Positions 24,211-36,559 of a DNA stretch of 64,000 nucleotides are shown here, piece by piece (positions within the stretch are counted from its first letter, which is position 1; every line of letters begins with the position of its first letter). A program made the position numbers and the translations under genes. Below the pieces are notes generated by a model. It saw only the letters and a list, made by a program, of their open reading frames with translations, had not been told where the DNA came from and ran no database searches. This DNA comes from Liopterus haemorrhoidalis (lineage: Eukaryota > Arthropoda > Insecta > Coleoptera > Dytiscidae). The stretch is taken from contig OZ020619.1 in NCBI GenBank assembly GCA_963971575.1, positions 23,876,813-23,940,812 on the forward strand, read 5' to 3'.

Positions 24211-25924
24211 TGAACCAGTGGCTAACACTGGTATGCGGGGCTGAACTCTAGTTTGTTAAAATTTTTGGCGCACAGCAACGAAGGCTATTTGCACCGGGGC
24301 TGAACTCTAACACCATACACTTCGTAAAAGACCTTGATCAGACCTCCTAAAAACAGAAGTGTACCTCAGGTTCGGTATTTGCCTTAGTTGGTATTACACG
24401 TTTTCCCGTTACGGGTTCAGTAACTTTCTTAATTGGTGTTCAGGCTTTTCTGTTACCGGTTAAAATACTTAATTTTGACGCGATTATTATCAAAAATATT
24501 TCCAAAAAATCTTTCATCACATTCTGTAAGTTAGAGGAAACGGTTTAAAAATCTGAATTAAATCATAGCATATATGTGAACCAAAATGGCGCATAAGGAT
24601 TTTTTGATCAATTAATTTTTTCGAGATATAGAATTTTATAAATTTTTGATAATATTTTTAGGGATTTGTAAGTATAACCAAGAAAACTTTATACCGTCAC
24701 TCATGTGTCTGTCTATCTGTCTATTGAAAGTTGGTATTTATGTACAAAATTTAATTTTTGAAAAAATGTTTCATAAAACTTTTGTTCCCTACTCCATTTT
24801 ATAGGCTATTGTTGTAGAAATCTGAAAATTTTTAGAGTATTTCATTAAAAACGTGATTTAAAAAAGATATGAAGCAAATACTCGGTAAATTCCGCATTTT
24901 TTTTTTTTTTTTTATCACACTTCTCTTCTTTACTCAGACTAGTATTTCGACAGTTATAGCGTTGTCAATAGTTTATCCTAAACTAAACTTAAAATCTAAC
25001 AAATTATAGGGGAAAAATTTTAAGATCGTAGCGCCACGCGGATTTTTTTTTTACCATTCTAAATCAGATACCACTTGACATTTACTAATAAATAATAGCG
25101 AAAAGTGTATCAAAAAACGACAAAAAATAAATAATTGTTTGGGATTTTCTGATTTTATGAAGTGACAACACTTGTAAACATCTAAAATACTACATTTTGT
25201 GATCTGGTTTTAAGTTATGGCGATTTTCCATTGTCGATTATTTTAACTATATTGGGGGAAATAATAATTCCCGTGTTGTTTACCAAGGGGTAGAAATCTA
25301 CAATGCTGGGCATATAATATTGTGTGGAGTCACTGAAAAAAACAGAGTTCATAAAGATTTATGCATTATGCCTAGAGACTTGTGCATTACAAACCTACAC
25401 ACAATAACAGGAATTTTCAAGATATGCGATAATAAATACAAAATTGAAAATATTTATTGTAGTCACTATCATTAAAATGTAATGAGCAAACTTTGATATA
25501 AGGGCTCACTTTTTTTCCAATTTTTAAATTGTTTATCTAAACATCGCGTCGATTCCTAACCTCTTGCTTTCCCAATTTTGTTTCGAACCGTACGGTGTCT
25601 GATATTAGTGGAAACAAATGAAACGATATTTCCGGGTTTCTTCTTTTCAATGAATTGCACATAGGCACACAACAATATGTATTATACATTTTTCAATGAT
25701 TATAATAAAACTTTAAAAACAAACTTCATACAAAACCAATACACAAAACGAAATGTTATCTGATGTACACAAGTTCATGAAACGCTCACCAGATGGTAGG
25801 GTGCTTAGCTGCAAATCCCTATAATAATCTACAGTTGAGCATAGAAAAACATACGCGCTATACAATTTTATAAAATTGTTTAAGTGAATTGTAATACACT
25901 CCACTTGCCTTTAAGTGGTGAATT
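24211..25924. other. Intron interval, no gene recognised
   Basis: AT-rich. Around 24690-24725 it has a CACTCATGTGTCTGTCTATCTG stretch akin to the end of the composite repeat. Nothing else is supported. Confidence 0.4.
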
Positions 25925-26422
25925 ATAAACCTCCATCAGGCCAGTCGTCAAAGTGGTTCCTGAAAAAGTATGTTAATGTATTTCTAAATAGCAAGTTTAT
26001 TAATTTTTTTACTTTTTATATTGATACTTAAAACATAATTTATATCCAAATAATAGATATTATTCATTACATGCTTCGCTATATTGAAAATGTTTATTAT
26101 TTTTAATAGTTTAATGTGTTCCGAAAAACTCGTTTTGCATTTTCCATTAGTATAACCTATGTTTACATATATAAGGGCATTTAGCTTTATATACTCCGCA
26201 GTGTTTTAAATTGTTGTTGTTATAATAAACTGGTATTATTCCAGTATTAAGTTTATTTATTTTATTTTTTTTAATTAAATTTTATTTTTAACTTCTAAAG
26301 GGATAGTTCTATTCAGATGGAGGTTGATAACTCACTACTTATCAGCAAGTGAAGTGTTTTCTTAATTTTTTTCCGAAACTGTAAGACACATGTTCGTTTC
26401 TACGGTCAATTGTAGCCTAACG
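25925..26422 (-). pseudogene. Possible Penelope GIY-YIG remnant
   Basis: The minus strand at about 26165-26105 reads YVNIGYTNGKCKTSFSEHIK, which parallels the AYIG..TGRSFKTRILEH block of the Penelope at 14200. The surroundings are full of stops. Confidence 0.35.
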
Positions 26423-27561
26423 AAGAGGTGGCAACGATTAATAGAATGATTAAAATAATTAATTATTTTGTTTCAGTTAATCGATTATTCATATGATATT
26501 TTTGGTTTTGATTAACTAAAAATTAATCGATTAATTTATTATTAATCAATAATTTTATTTTATTTACAAGAAATTACTTAGTTGTATTGTTGAAACACTG
26601 GTCAGTAGATGACTTTTCTCCTTTCTTTTCAATAGAGTTCATAGATTACTAGGCCTTCAGAATACTCGTTCTCGCCCATCTGAAGAATTAAACTCAACCG
26701 CCACTCATTTCTGCACAATATACTGCTATAGTTTACGTTCAGTCAATTCAAATGTTCACTAGCGAAACGCAATCTTCTAACTCGATAATTTGGGAGAAAA
26801 GCGTAGCAAGTTACAGGTCTTCTGGATACAAGTCCTCGTTTCCTCAATCATCTAGACAGTTCGTGATGAAATTGCCAATATTCGATCTTCTTCGAAATGA
26901 CGTGCGAGAAATATTAAGGACCAGTTACGATCGAATACAATAATTAGGGTAAAAAATCAGTCGTTTCGAGCGCTTGTGGCTTGTGGATGCTATTCGCTGA
27001 TGACGTTTTATAGCGCAATTAATAGAGTTTTAAGCTACATCCAAAACACCAGCGATATTCCAATACTGCGGCCATCTTCATATAATGGCGCAGCTCGTAA
27101 AACGTCTTCCGGCCACATTTAAATTTTATTGCACAAAAAAAGACTTGCTGGAGTTTAGAAATCTCTAAGATCAGTAACTAATGGAATTTTTTAATTTTAA
27201 CAATGGGTTATTTGTGTTAAAACTTACGTACTTGTATGCGATATTAATAGTCTTCGTTCAAACGGGCATTATTTATTATAACAGCCAGTTTAATTAACAA
27301 CAAAAAATGTTTGTTTATCCAGACATTGTATTACCTCCAGTTACTTATAGTTTCTTAACAAAACGGTTAAATAATTTTTTATCAGCCTTTAAAATACAAC
27401 GTTAAGACGGTCCCTTTTTTTTTTTGTCGGCCAGTGTATGTTTCTTATTTCATAAGCGATTAATCGATTATTTTATACCAATTTAATCGAAAATCGATTA
27501 TAATCTTTCGACTAATCAAATGATCTATTAATCGATTAATTAATTTTTATTGCCATCTCTA
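26423..27561. mobile_element. hAT element with (T/A)AGAG ends and ATTAATCG subterminal words
   Basis: The left end AAGAGGTGGCAACGATTAAT and the right end, reverse complemented, TAGAGATGGCAATAAAAATT pair. Flanks GCCTAACG and CCCTAACA match at 6 of 8. Subterminal ATTAATCGATTAA words are dense at both ends (26440-26560, 27455-27545). No transposase was recognised. Confidence 0.6.
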
Positions 27562-28699
27562 CCCTAACACAAATTTCATATTAGATTTTATGTTTAGTTT
27601 GTGATAAACTCTTAACAAAGACATAAATGTCGAAATGCTAGTATCGAGTGAGAACAAATAAAACTTTTTGGAACATACTAGGGTTTGTAAATTTTTCATT
27701 TACCGGTTCTTCGGTAAATAAAAATTGAAATACCGGTTTACCGGTAAATTACCGGTAATTTTTTTCCTGAAAAATAACATTAAGGTATTAAGAAATATAA
27801 GAAATTTCGATTTGTATTTTTACATTTATTTCAAAGTAACGAAAAATATAAAAATTAAAATATTACTCTAAACAAAATATTAATAAAATAATACAGAAAT
27901 AGCAATGTAGTACCATTTTTATTAAATAACATTTAAAAAAAAATAACTTCTTAAGAAGCTTAACTTATCCAAAGTCTTATCTCCTAATTGAGATCTAATT
28001 TTGGTGCAAAATAGTCCATCCAGCTCCCGAAAATACTCTCTCAGGTTCAACACTCGTTGGACGAATGGTTGTTTATAGAATAAAAGAAGTTTTTGTTTTA
28101 TTGTATAATTTAAACATTCTTTTTGAATTCGTTCCTATTTCTAAATCGACATTTTACATAGATTTTATCCTTGTTCTCACATCCCATTTAAACTATTTAT
28201 CTATTTTTATGCTTATTCATTTAATATTTATAAATTTTTACAATTTCCCATATTAATTAACGGAGTGTTATTTCTATATATCCCCCCAAAAGTGAACATC
28301 AACCAATATTTGTATTTATTTATTTTAAATAGTTAGAACTCGAAAATTTTATTTGAAGTTAGAATTTTAATGTTATTTGACAAAAATGTTGCATTAATGT
28401 GGTATATTCTAAAAGTTCTGTTAATTTAAAAATAAGTGAAATATTTACGTATTACACCGGTCAACAGGAATTTTGAGTCGGGGTTCTGCATATCTGATTT
28501 TTATTTCTTCCACATTATTAATTAAAGAAAAAATAGTTTTACCCGAAAAAGTTGGCTTTTGTAGCTATCAGAATGAAATTACGGATTTTACAAAAATTTC
28601 CCTTTTTTCAGACCTTTATTGTATGTAAAAATAATATAAACTTTTGTTATGAATTTGAATCAGTTTTATTTACAAGAAAACCATTCGAAACAAACAGCT

Positions 28700-29045
28700 A
28701 CTGTAACAGAATATATAAAAAAGTTTAGAAATTATTATTTTTCGTATTTCGTCTGTGATTGTATGGACCTCGTATTAGCCCCTAAATATATTGCCCATGA
28801 TAACGACGTTCAAAGTCCATCACGTCTTGATGAAAACGTTCACCTTGTTCTTCCAAATAGGCTCCCATGTTATCTTTGGTCTAAGTACGCATGTAACATA
28901 TGCACTTTAAGGGACATTCTGCAACCCATGAGTGTAAAGTTATCAAGCATAGTTGCAATAAGCTCTTTGTAATTGTCTGCTCTGTTGTTTCCGAGAAAAC
29001 CATGAACCACTGCTTTCAGGCTTTCCTTTCATGAGTATTGAGTAT
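28700..29045 (-). pseudogene. Orphan transposon protein, C-terminal block
   Basis: The minus strand reads AVVHGFLGNNRADNYKELI, then MGCRMSLKVHMLHAYLDQ, and after a frame change MGAYLEEQGERFHQDVMDFE followed by RRYHGQYI and a stop. I recall this block order (FLGN..A.NY, MSLKVH.LH, EEQGERFHQD, RRYQG) from unnamed proteins repeated in many invertebrate genomes. The family name cannot be given from memory with certainty. Confidence 0.55.
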
Positions 29046-29159
29046 TTGTGAAAATTCGTCACTGGTCATTATTTTCTTTATTTGTGGGCCGACAAAAATA
29101 AAGGTAGCAAGAATACTTAGTATAACCGCCTATGCAAGGCGGTCGGAATCTCATGCATT

Positions 29160-29370
29160 CCTTCTGACTGGCGTCTTTTCATAGACAGTTCTACAAAAAG
29201 TTTAAAAGCTGTCCTTCTTCACAATGGAAATAAATTTCCATCTCTTCCTTTGGCTCATTTCGTAATGCCCAAAGAAAATTACGAAAGTGTGAAAATGGTA
29301 CTTGAGAGTTTAAAGTATGATGAGTATACCTGGCCAGTGATAGGGGATTTTAAGATGGTTGGATTTCTGA
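29160..29370 (+). pseudogene. Orphan transposon protein, middle block, inverted
   Basis: The plus strand reads RLFIDSSTKSLKAVLLHNGN, then KFPSLPLAHFVMPKENYESV, then LESLKYDEYTWPVIGDFKMV and GFLMG. In the family this block lies between the N-terminal and C-terminal blocks, yet those two are on the minus strand here. The segment is therefore flipped relative to its neighbours. Confidence 0.55.
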
Positions 29371-29401
29371 TGGGATGCATTCCCATCAGCAATCCAACCA
29401 T
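29355..29401. repeat. Palindrome at the inversion junction
   Basis: Two 21-bp arms (ATGGTTGGATTTCTGATGGG and its reverse complement with one mismatch) surround a 5-nt loop, exactly where coding strand flips. Confidence 0.85.
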
Positions 29402-29574
29402 TCTCTTGTTTTGTTAAATTCTCCGCAAATATAGCAGGATGAGTCTACCTCGTGTTTACAACTTTTTGACGCCATTTTTTGGATCTGCCGCCACACAAAA
29501 CGCATTATATCGCTGCATTGCGCTTGCGCATACCGACTAAGAACCACGTAAGTGAAATGCCACTTGCTTTCCAC
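29386..29574 (-). pseudogene. Orphan transposon protein, N-terminal Cys block
   Basis: The minus-strand peptide contains KHEVDSSCYICGEF, a C-x-x-C zinc-like pair that opens the same unnamed family. It is lost after GEF where the palindrome 29355-29401 begins. Confidence 0.45.
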
Positions 29575-30209
29575 CCGCTCGTCTCCGCCGTTACTTAATA
29601 TAACAAGCTTCTCCTTATATGGTCATAAATATAAATAAATATATATTGATCGTTGTAAAATGTACAAAAGCAAAAATAAACGAAGGTTTTAGTTATTTTT
29701 CGATATAAAGAAACAGAAAATAGTCATTAAAAAAAAACTAAAAAAAAAAAATTTTTTTTTGTTGACCTTTGTTATTTTTAAATATTAAGAAAGAAGATAT
29801 TTACTTACTGTTTTAAGAAAAGGGAGGATTATTTCAATGATTTTATGCTATTAAAAATCTCAAAAAACTGCAGAGCACAAATCACGCACGCTAACTGACG
29901 CTTTCCGTACGATTTACAGCGGCTCTCAGCGTAAATCAAAATTAAACAAAAAATACCTACCAGAAAATTAATATATATATCGTTACTTACCTAGTTTCAT
30001 TTTAAATACCCTTTTAAATACCTATAAACGCAATATTTTGTATACAAAAACTTCGAATTTAAATTTTTTATTTACCGAATTACCGGTCAATTTTTGTAAT
30101 TTACCGGTAAAAATTTTGAACGTTAATTTTTCAAGTTGCCGGTAACGTGGTAATACAATCCCTAGAACATACCAAGCATTCGTTTTATATCTGTTAAGAA
30201 TATACTATA

Positions 30210-31353
30210 AAAATTGATGTGAAGTGTGAATTTTCACACATTGCAGGGTTTCGCAGGTATATAATAAGTGAAGGAAGCATGCTGAGTGTGTAGGACAAAT
30301 TTTGCTTTGTAGTAACCACGGCAAAATGAACGATCTTTTTAAAATAATTTATCGTCTGTTAATCTCAGAGCTTTAAAAACAAATTTTATGTTAAAATATT
30401 TTTTTGTTAATTTTAATTCGAATACCTCTTATCATTATTTAAGTTTCTAAATAAGTGCAGTATTTTTTTTATATAACAAGGTTCATTACGATTTTGAAAA
30501 TTGGGCCTATGGCTTTCATTGATTGTCTTAAATCATACGCTTCGCCCCTCTGGCTTCGTATAAATGACACAGAATGAAAATATAATTCCAATTGGTTATT
30601 AAATTTACGCTCTTGAAAATTAAATTCAAAATGTGCTAAAATATAACTAGAATTTTAACAAATTAATTTAAACATAATAAATATGAAAAAAAAAAACAAA
30701 AAATAAAATGACTCCACAAGCCAGGAACGAACCTGTGTAGTGAATAACGATCCTGTGTAGTTGTCGAGCAACTGAGCCACTAGACCACCAAACGCTTATC
30801 AACTTAGTGTGTTATAAGAGTATAAACATGTATGCATCGTTAACCAAAAAACACAAAAAATGCGTTATTTTTCGAAAACATAATCTGATCAAAAATTCCT
30901 GTTGTACTATTCCGGTTCACACCAATATACATTACTTAGAATTTTTTCACATTTTTAGTTTAAACCATCTGGGCTACAGGGTGTGGGACAAAAATTCTTT
31001 TGCACAATTTTGGCAAAAATCGCATCAAAATAATTTATTTTGCAAAAATAAAAATTTGATCGTTAATCCACGTACTAAGGGCTTTCATTTGATACTCTAC
31101 TCAGAATTTTAAAAAAATATTTTTTTTTTTCGATGAGCACATATTTGTTTATATTTTTAGGGGGATATGTTTTTTAGATGTTTTAGTATTTTTCCTATGT
31201 GCGGGTCAAAAAGTTGTACAAGCATGCCAATTTTCAACTCTCTAGGTTTAGCCGTTTGGCTACAATTTTTACCGAACAGACAGACAGACAGACAGACAGA
31301 CGACAAAATGACGGTATAAGGGTTTTTTGGTCATACCTACAAAACCCTAAAAA
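30210..31353. repeat. Composite repeat family, fullest copy, with tRNA-like core
   Basis: It starts TTGATGTGAAGTGTGAATTT and ends CATACCTACAAAACCCTAAA after a (CAGA)n tract (31284-31302). Near-terminal AGGGTTTCGCAGGTAT (about 30245) and, inverted, AGGGTTTTGTAGGTAT (about 31330-31345) suggest terminal repeats. The minus strand at 30800-30715 is tRNA-like (A box TGGTCTAGTGG, B box GGTTCGTTCC). Other copies: 47921-48546, 52472-53390, and diverged pieces at 16225, 58430, 63005 and 63830. Confidence 0.7.
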
Positions 31354-31477
31354 CGGTTTTTAGTTACGAAAGTCCTGAAATGTATGATAATTCACATTAC
31401 ACAACAATTTTTGAACTTTGAACAAAGTATTTTAGTAATAATAATTACAATAGCTTATTTCCTTTTCTGTTTTACAG

Positions 31478-32445
31478 GTTTCAACGAATTGAAGATTAGA
31501 ACCCTAGAACATAAAGTAACAAATGAAAAGGTAGATTTGTTACAGTTATCATTAGATTGGCGTGATCGTATTTCTGCACTACAGCAAACTTCGTTAGATA
31601 CACATGATGGTGAATTAGCGGCATTTGTATCTTACGCTGTATCTTTTCCAAATGGTTTTGTTGCTCTGGTTGATACTTACGATGTGTTAAAAAGTGGCAT
31701 ACCAAACTTTTGTGCTGTTGCAATGGCGTTAAATGATTTACAATACCAAGCAATTGGTATTCGAATAGATAGTGGTGATTTAGCATATTTAGCACAATGT
31801 GCCTATATTGCTTTTGAACGAATAGCAGAGAAATTTAACATACCTTGGTTTAAAGATCTATTGATAATTGTATCGAATGACATAAACGAGGAAACTATTC
31901 TTAGTTTAAACGATCAAGGCAACCATATTAAAGGATATGGAATTGGTACTCATTTGGTAACATGTCAAAAACAGCCAGCTTTGGGTTGTGTTTATAAGAT
32001 GGTAGAAGTTAATGGACAACCTAGGTTGAAAATTAGTCAGGAAATGGATAAAATGACTCTGCCAGGTAAAAAGGATACATTTAGATTATATGGTACACAG
32101 GGTTACTGTTTAGCTGATCTCATGCAAGTATCAGATGAAGCTACACCGGTAGCTGGAAAGAAGGTGTTGTGTAGACATACCTTTGATAGAACTAAACGGT
32201 GTTATATTGTTCCACAAAGCATTGAAAAACTACATAATTTATATTGGAAGAACGGTGAAGTGTGCAGACCGCTGCCAACTTTGTCAGAAATTAAAGAACA
32301 CGTACAAGATTCTTTGGCAACTATTAGACCTGATATAAAGCGGAACTTAAATCCCACTCCTTACAAAATAAGTGTTAGTGAAAAAATGTTTGATTTTATT
32401 CAGAATCTGTGGATGGTAAATGCTCCAATTGGAGAATTAACCTAG
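31478..32445 (+). CDS. NAPRT: Nicotinate phosphoribosyltransferase, coding exon 2
   Basis: The exon begins right after TTTTACAG and completes the Gly codon split by the intron. It encodes residues 229-549, ending in TAG at 32443-32445. Conserved family blocks are in order: VDTYDVL (292-298), RIDSGDL (323-329), VSNDINEETI, GIGT (382-385) and QPALGCVYK (393-401). These line the PRPP and product site of the type II PRTase fold. The joined length of 549 residues compares with about 538 in the human enzyme, and no stop or frameshift occurs, so the gene looks functional. Only two coding exons are needed, whereas vertebrate NAPRT has many. Upstream in-frame codons (31384-31477) are intronic. Confidence 0.95.
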
Positions 32446-32519
32446 TAGAAAACGAATTATTTGTAAACATGTAAATGTTAGTTGACAGGGCCGCCGCAGA
32501 CATAAAGATACCATTGTGC

Positions 32520-32525
32520 AATAAA
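32520..32525 (+). terminator. Polyadenylation signal of NAPRT
   Basis: AATAAA 75 bp after the stop codon. No repeat intervenes. The next element starts at 32620, so the 3' UTR is probably about 100 nt. Confidence 0.7.
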
Positions 32526-32619
32526 ATGTTACTGCCTTTCTTCATAATAATTTTCCCAAATATTCTAATTTTTTCAATGAGAAATAAGACAGTTAAGATT
32601 GAACGTACAGTTTGAACTA

Positions 32620-33272
32620 CGAGGGTCATCTCAAAAGTAATTTACTCTATTTTTTTTAAAAATAAATAAAAGTAAAAAATGTTTAAAAAAAGTATATTTC
32701 GAAATGTACATATTAAACTTATTTTTCTACATAATCGTCTTGTTTTTCAATACATTTTTGGTACCGTGGTAAAAGTTTTTTCAATCCAGTGTCATACCAT
32801 TCTGCCGCCATACTGGTTAGCCATCTTTCAACTTGTTTCAAATTATCCTCGTTTGTAAAGCGTCTTCCCCCAAGATGTTGCTTCAGCTGCGGAAACAGGT
32901 GGAAGTCACTTGGTGCACCTTCGAACATCTTCGACAACAGTCGTGGTGCGGGAAGTGGAGGGGCGACCGCTTCGTTGTTCATCGTGTAATGTTGTTCACC
33001 CTTCAATGAATGATGGCGCCAACGAGTAACCAGTAGCATGCATATTTTTTGCTGTCAAAAAATTAATCACGAACTTCGCAATCGGCGGTAGGAGCAAGTG
33101 GAGTCTCCATTGTGGCTGGAGCCTGACTGCCGGATCGATCGACGCACGCGCATAGAAATTTTACAGTGCTGCCACTACACCCAGACGCAAATTCCCTGAG
33201 ACTGCCAGACTGTACACGCCACCCACACGGATAAAAAAAAAATATTGTAACTTACTTTTGAGATGACCCTTG
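32620..33272 (-). mobile_element. Deleted mariner with TA target
   Basis: TIRs CGAGGGTCATCTCAAAAGTA and, reverse complemented, CAAGGGTCATCTCAAAAGTA, flanked by TA at 32618-32619 and 33273-33274. It lies just beyond the NAPRT polyadenylation signal. Confidence 0.85.
32719..33039 (-). pseudogene. mariner transposase C-terminal part
   Basis: The minus strand encodes APSDFHLFPQLKQHLGGRRF (third catalytic Asp of the DD34D triad in the PSD-HLF motif), then QVERWLTSMAAEWYDTGLKK and LLPRYQKCIEKQDDYVEK to the normal end. The N-terminal two thirds, with the first two catalytic residues, are deleted and replaced by unrelated sequence. Confidence 0.85.
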
Positions 33273-33470
33273 TATTATGACTATTTGTACATCATATACA
33301 AATTTAATAACATGTCAATTTTGTGTCAAATTAACTGTCACATTTGTAAAAAAAAAACTGGAATACAAACAAAGTCTTAATCAAAACTACATATATTTAC
33401 GTTATTAACTAAACATTAAATTTAAATAACATTTTTATTAATATTGAGGCAGTTTGTGTCGAAATTGCTC

Positions 33471-33920
33471 CAGTGGTGGGATTACGATGATTAGAATTCT
33501 ATTCTATCATTGCTAATAAAACGATTGGCAGTGGCCAAGTAACTGTTTTTTTTTGTCAAATTCTATTAATCCTCATAATCAGTGATGGCATCCTAAATTT
33601 TCAGGAAGCGGTTCTATAAAGTCATGTGATATCTAGGAACCTATTCTGTATTTTTAAGAGTGAAAACAAATCCCTTACTTCCATTTATTAAATATAAGGA
33701 AAAAATTTTAAGAGCGTATTATTAATAACCTATAAAATAAATATTACATTTGCAACACTGCAGGGCACGGCGCACGATTCAAAACTGCAATCAGAGTAAT
33801 TCATTTATTTTTAATAATTCTAACATCTGGTTCCCTAAGGTTTCAATAATTTTAAGACACGGTTCGCGCGAACCTGTCTCAATCAGTAGGATGCTATCAC
33901 CGCTCATAATCCCACCACAG
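33471..33920. mobile_element. hAT MITE
   Basis: Ends CAGTGGTGGGATTA and, reverse complemented, CTGTGGTGGGATTA. Flanks AATTGCTC and GATTGCCT agree at 5 of 8, an eroded TSD. No coding sequence. Confidence 0.6.
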
Positions 33921-34499
33921 GATTGCCTATGCTGGTATTTGGATGACAATTTTCTCTGTGCATTTTTGCTTTATTCATATGTATAATGTTGTAAGTATTA
34001 CTTCCAGCTGGTATAATTATATTTTCCATACATATTTGCAATGTTGAGAAAATATTATTCAATTTTGTAACCGCCATTTTGTTTAAAGTTGTTCCAACTG
34101 CCTCAGTAGCGTTGTTCGCGTTTTTGATTAACGAGTTAAATATGGATTTTTAACTAAATAATAATTCTAACCAAAACTTTGAGTAATTAAAAAAGCTTGT
34201 TAAAGTAAAAACTATTTTGGGAAAGAGGGAGTAACTAATAGTTAAAATAGGATTATAAATACAGTAATATAAACTATAATATATTTTGCAAGACTGTCAA
34301 TAGTAACAGCATTTTAATCAAATTGTAAGTAGTAGTATATAACGTTCAAATGTAGTGAACATTCCATTATTTTACTATCAAAGTATAAAATAAACGCCCA
34401 TTGGTTTTAAAATCTGAAGTAGGAGTAAAACTAGCAAAAATGTAGTAAAGAAGTAGTAAGAGCCCCAGTATGCCCTAATATTTCAGTTTGTCTTTAGAA
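33921..34499. other. AT-rich spacer
   Basis: No supported gene or element. Confidence 0.4.
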
Positions 34500-34833
34500 T
34501 AGCGGTTCTTAAACTTGTAGAACACGAGGACCTCTTTGATGTAGAAATTTTCTTGGCGGACGACGTATTTTATATATTTTCATTCGCCAGTAGACTAATG
34601 ACAGCTTTTTTTTTTATTTTCAAGATTTAATTATTATTTTTTATTTATAATTATATTATTCACGTACAATCAATTCACAATTTTACAGTTTTAAGTTCCA
34701 GTATATAATTTAAATTTAATTATTTAAATGTCGTTAGAATACATGTATTTCTTTTTGAACAGTGGGATAGTGTCGATCAATAAGCTCACTGATCCCCAGG
34801 CCTGTACCTCGGACCACAGTTTAAGAATGACTG
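34500..34833. mobile_element. Aged hAT MITE
   Basis: The left end TAGCGGTTCTTAAACTTG and the right end, reverse complemented, CAGTCATTCTTAAACTGTGG pair in the core TTCTTAAACT. Flanks agree at 6 of 8. Confidence 0.45.
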
Positions 34834-34984
34834 ATGTAGAAGAATGAATATTATTATTATTATTTTTTTGAAATACTACTAGAAGATTCATGCTTTCCAT
34901 TCATCATATATTGCTAAAAACAAATAAAAAATTTAAATTAAAAATTATTCACTTGCAAATTTAAAAATTTTACCATTTTTAAGC

Positions 34985-35212
34985 CAGTGGTGTTCAACAT
35001 ACTGCCTCAGATTAATTTTTAAAAGGCCCTCACAAAATTTATTCTTTCCTGTCCTTGCGCGATTTTCTTCTTCTCCGCCTTCAAGTGATTTTTTGAATTC
35101 CTATCCCCGGAAATTGTCAATGAGTTTTTGAAATGTTGAAAACTCAAACCGGCTGAGAGACATATTCCAACATTAAATATGGTTCCACTAGCGGAAATAT
35201 TGGATACCACTG
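34985..35212. mobile_element. hAT MITE, 228 bp
   Basis: CAGTGGTGTTCAACATA faces CAGTGGTATCCAATATT (reverse complement). Flanks TTTTAAGC and GTTTAAGT match at 6 of 8. Confidence 0.6.
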
Positions 35213-36198
35213 GTTTAAGTGATAAAATATCAAAAAAGGTTGTATTATTATTATTGCATTTTCACAATTTACTGGGTTAATTATTTTCATTCAGAGTACT
35301 TTACCTACCAGTACGAATACTACTCTTAAGTATTTTATAAAAAATATTTAAGTATTAAGTACCAGAACTACTTAAAATGCTTCGAAATACTTAAAATACT
35401 TAGAAATACTTTAAAGCGAAACGCGAAGTGTCTTTAAAAATGGCGCCTTTATACAATGCACAACATGCACATAGTTTGCGTCGGCCCTTATATGTTAGCG
35501 TTTCACAAAATGCGTACTAATTAGTTATGAAAAGTTAAAAGAAAGTAATTATTAAAAGGAACAAATTAGTAACTGTTTTTATAATTCAGTGACAAAAGTA
35601 TATATATTTATAATCACTCCGAAAGTTATTACAGTAGCACGTTAAATACATACATATACCAAAGCATTAGTTTTTAGAATATGAAATACAGTATTTCTCC
35701 CGTGTCCGCCAGGACTAGTCTGCTAGCCGCTTGTGGATATTTCAAACCGTGGATAAACCTAATCCTACACAGATAGTTCCCAACTTTTAGTTTCTCATTT
35801 TATGGTTTTTCGTTTCTTGTTATCATTACCCTTTGCAGTATCTTTTGTTTTAATATATAATGCAGTAAAATGGTAAAATTTTAATATATGTATATAGCTG
35901 GTACCAGTTTGCTACTGATAATATATATGTACACAGTATAAATGCGATAAAACTGGGAATGGCGTGTGAACTCAATCATATATATGTAATAAAAAATATT
36001 GTCCGACATGAAAAAATCGGCTGTGAGTCGAAAAAGAAAAAACAAATTAGTAGAGTCGAGAATTCATAAAACGGGGATCGTAAAGCTTAATTGTGTACAG
36101 AGGTAAACTGGAGATTAAAATAGGCCCGGGAAATGTTTCGAAACGGCTACAACAATAATAATAAATTGAATCTGCTGATAAAATCGAAAAACGCCACG
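35213..36198. other. Spacer with AGTATTT/AAATACT repeats
   Basis: 35295-35430 is dense in AAATACTT-type words like the subterminal region of the hAT 11241-16033, so it may be one end of a related copy. Nothing coding. Confidence 0.4.
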
Positions 36199-36559
36199 GC
36201 CATTATTTTCTTTATTATTATATATACAAAAAAATACTAAGTAACAAAGTTATGGGAGACTAAGGGGGATATCTGCTTATAGAAGAAAATATTTTTCTAA
36301 ACTAGTGGTTCTCAAGCTAGACCACGAAGTTATATATTTTTTAAATTACCTACATTATACATATTTTTTGGGCATATTCGATAGCGTAATTTATTTTATT
36401 TATTTTTCTCTTTATTTAACCATATAAACATTTTATATCTTTACATAATAAAAACAATGAGGAAAAAATAGGCTTGAAATTAAAACAGGTTTTATTTTTA
36501 CTATTACTTTTTTACTGTACACTGACATTAGTACATAGTAAAGACTTTAATTACTCTCT

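Larger units (their letters stand above)
27679..30164 (-). mobile_element. hAT-like element with orphan coding region, exact 8-bp TSD
   Basis: GAACATAC is duplicated at 27671-27678 and 30165-30172. The ends are TAGGGTTTGTAAATTT and, in reverse complement, TAGGGATTGTATTACC. Subterminal regions carry many TTTACCGGTAA words (27690-27765 and 30070-30150). The TSD length and subterminal pattern fit hAT. The internal coding remnants belong to one conserved but poorly named protein family and are rearranged. Confidence 0.75.

Noticed and set aside
26580..27440. Possible Tc1 element with ACACTGG(T/C)C ends
   Set aside because: Only about 9 bp of the ends agree, and no TA-flanked pair or transposase was found.
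31284..31302. CRISPR-like short repeats (CAGA)n
   Set aside because: A simple tetranucleotide tract inside a dispersed repeat, with no spacers.
31384..31477. In-frame extension upstream of NAPRT exon 2
   Set aside because: It lies before a strong acceptor and has no family similarity. Splicing from 10872 gives the conserved protein.
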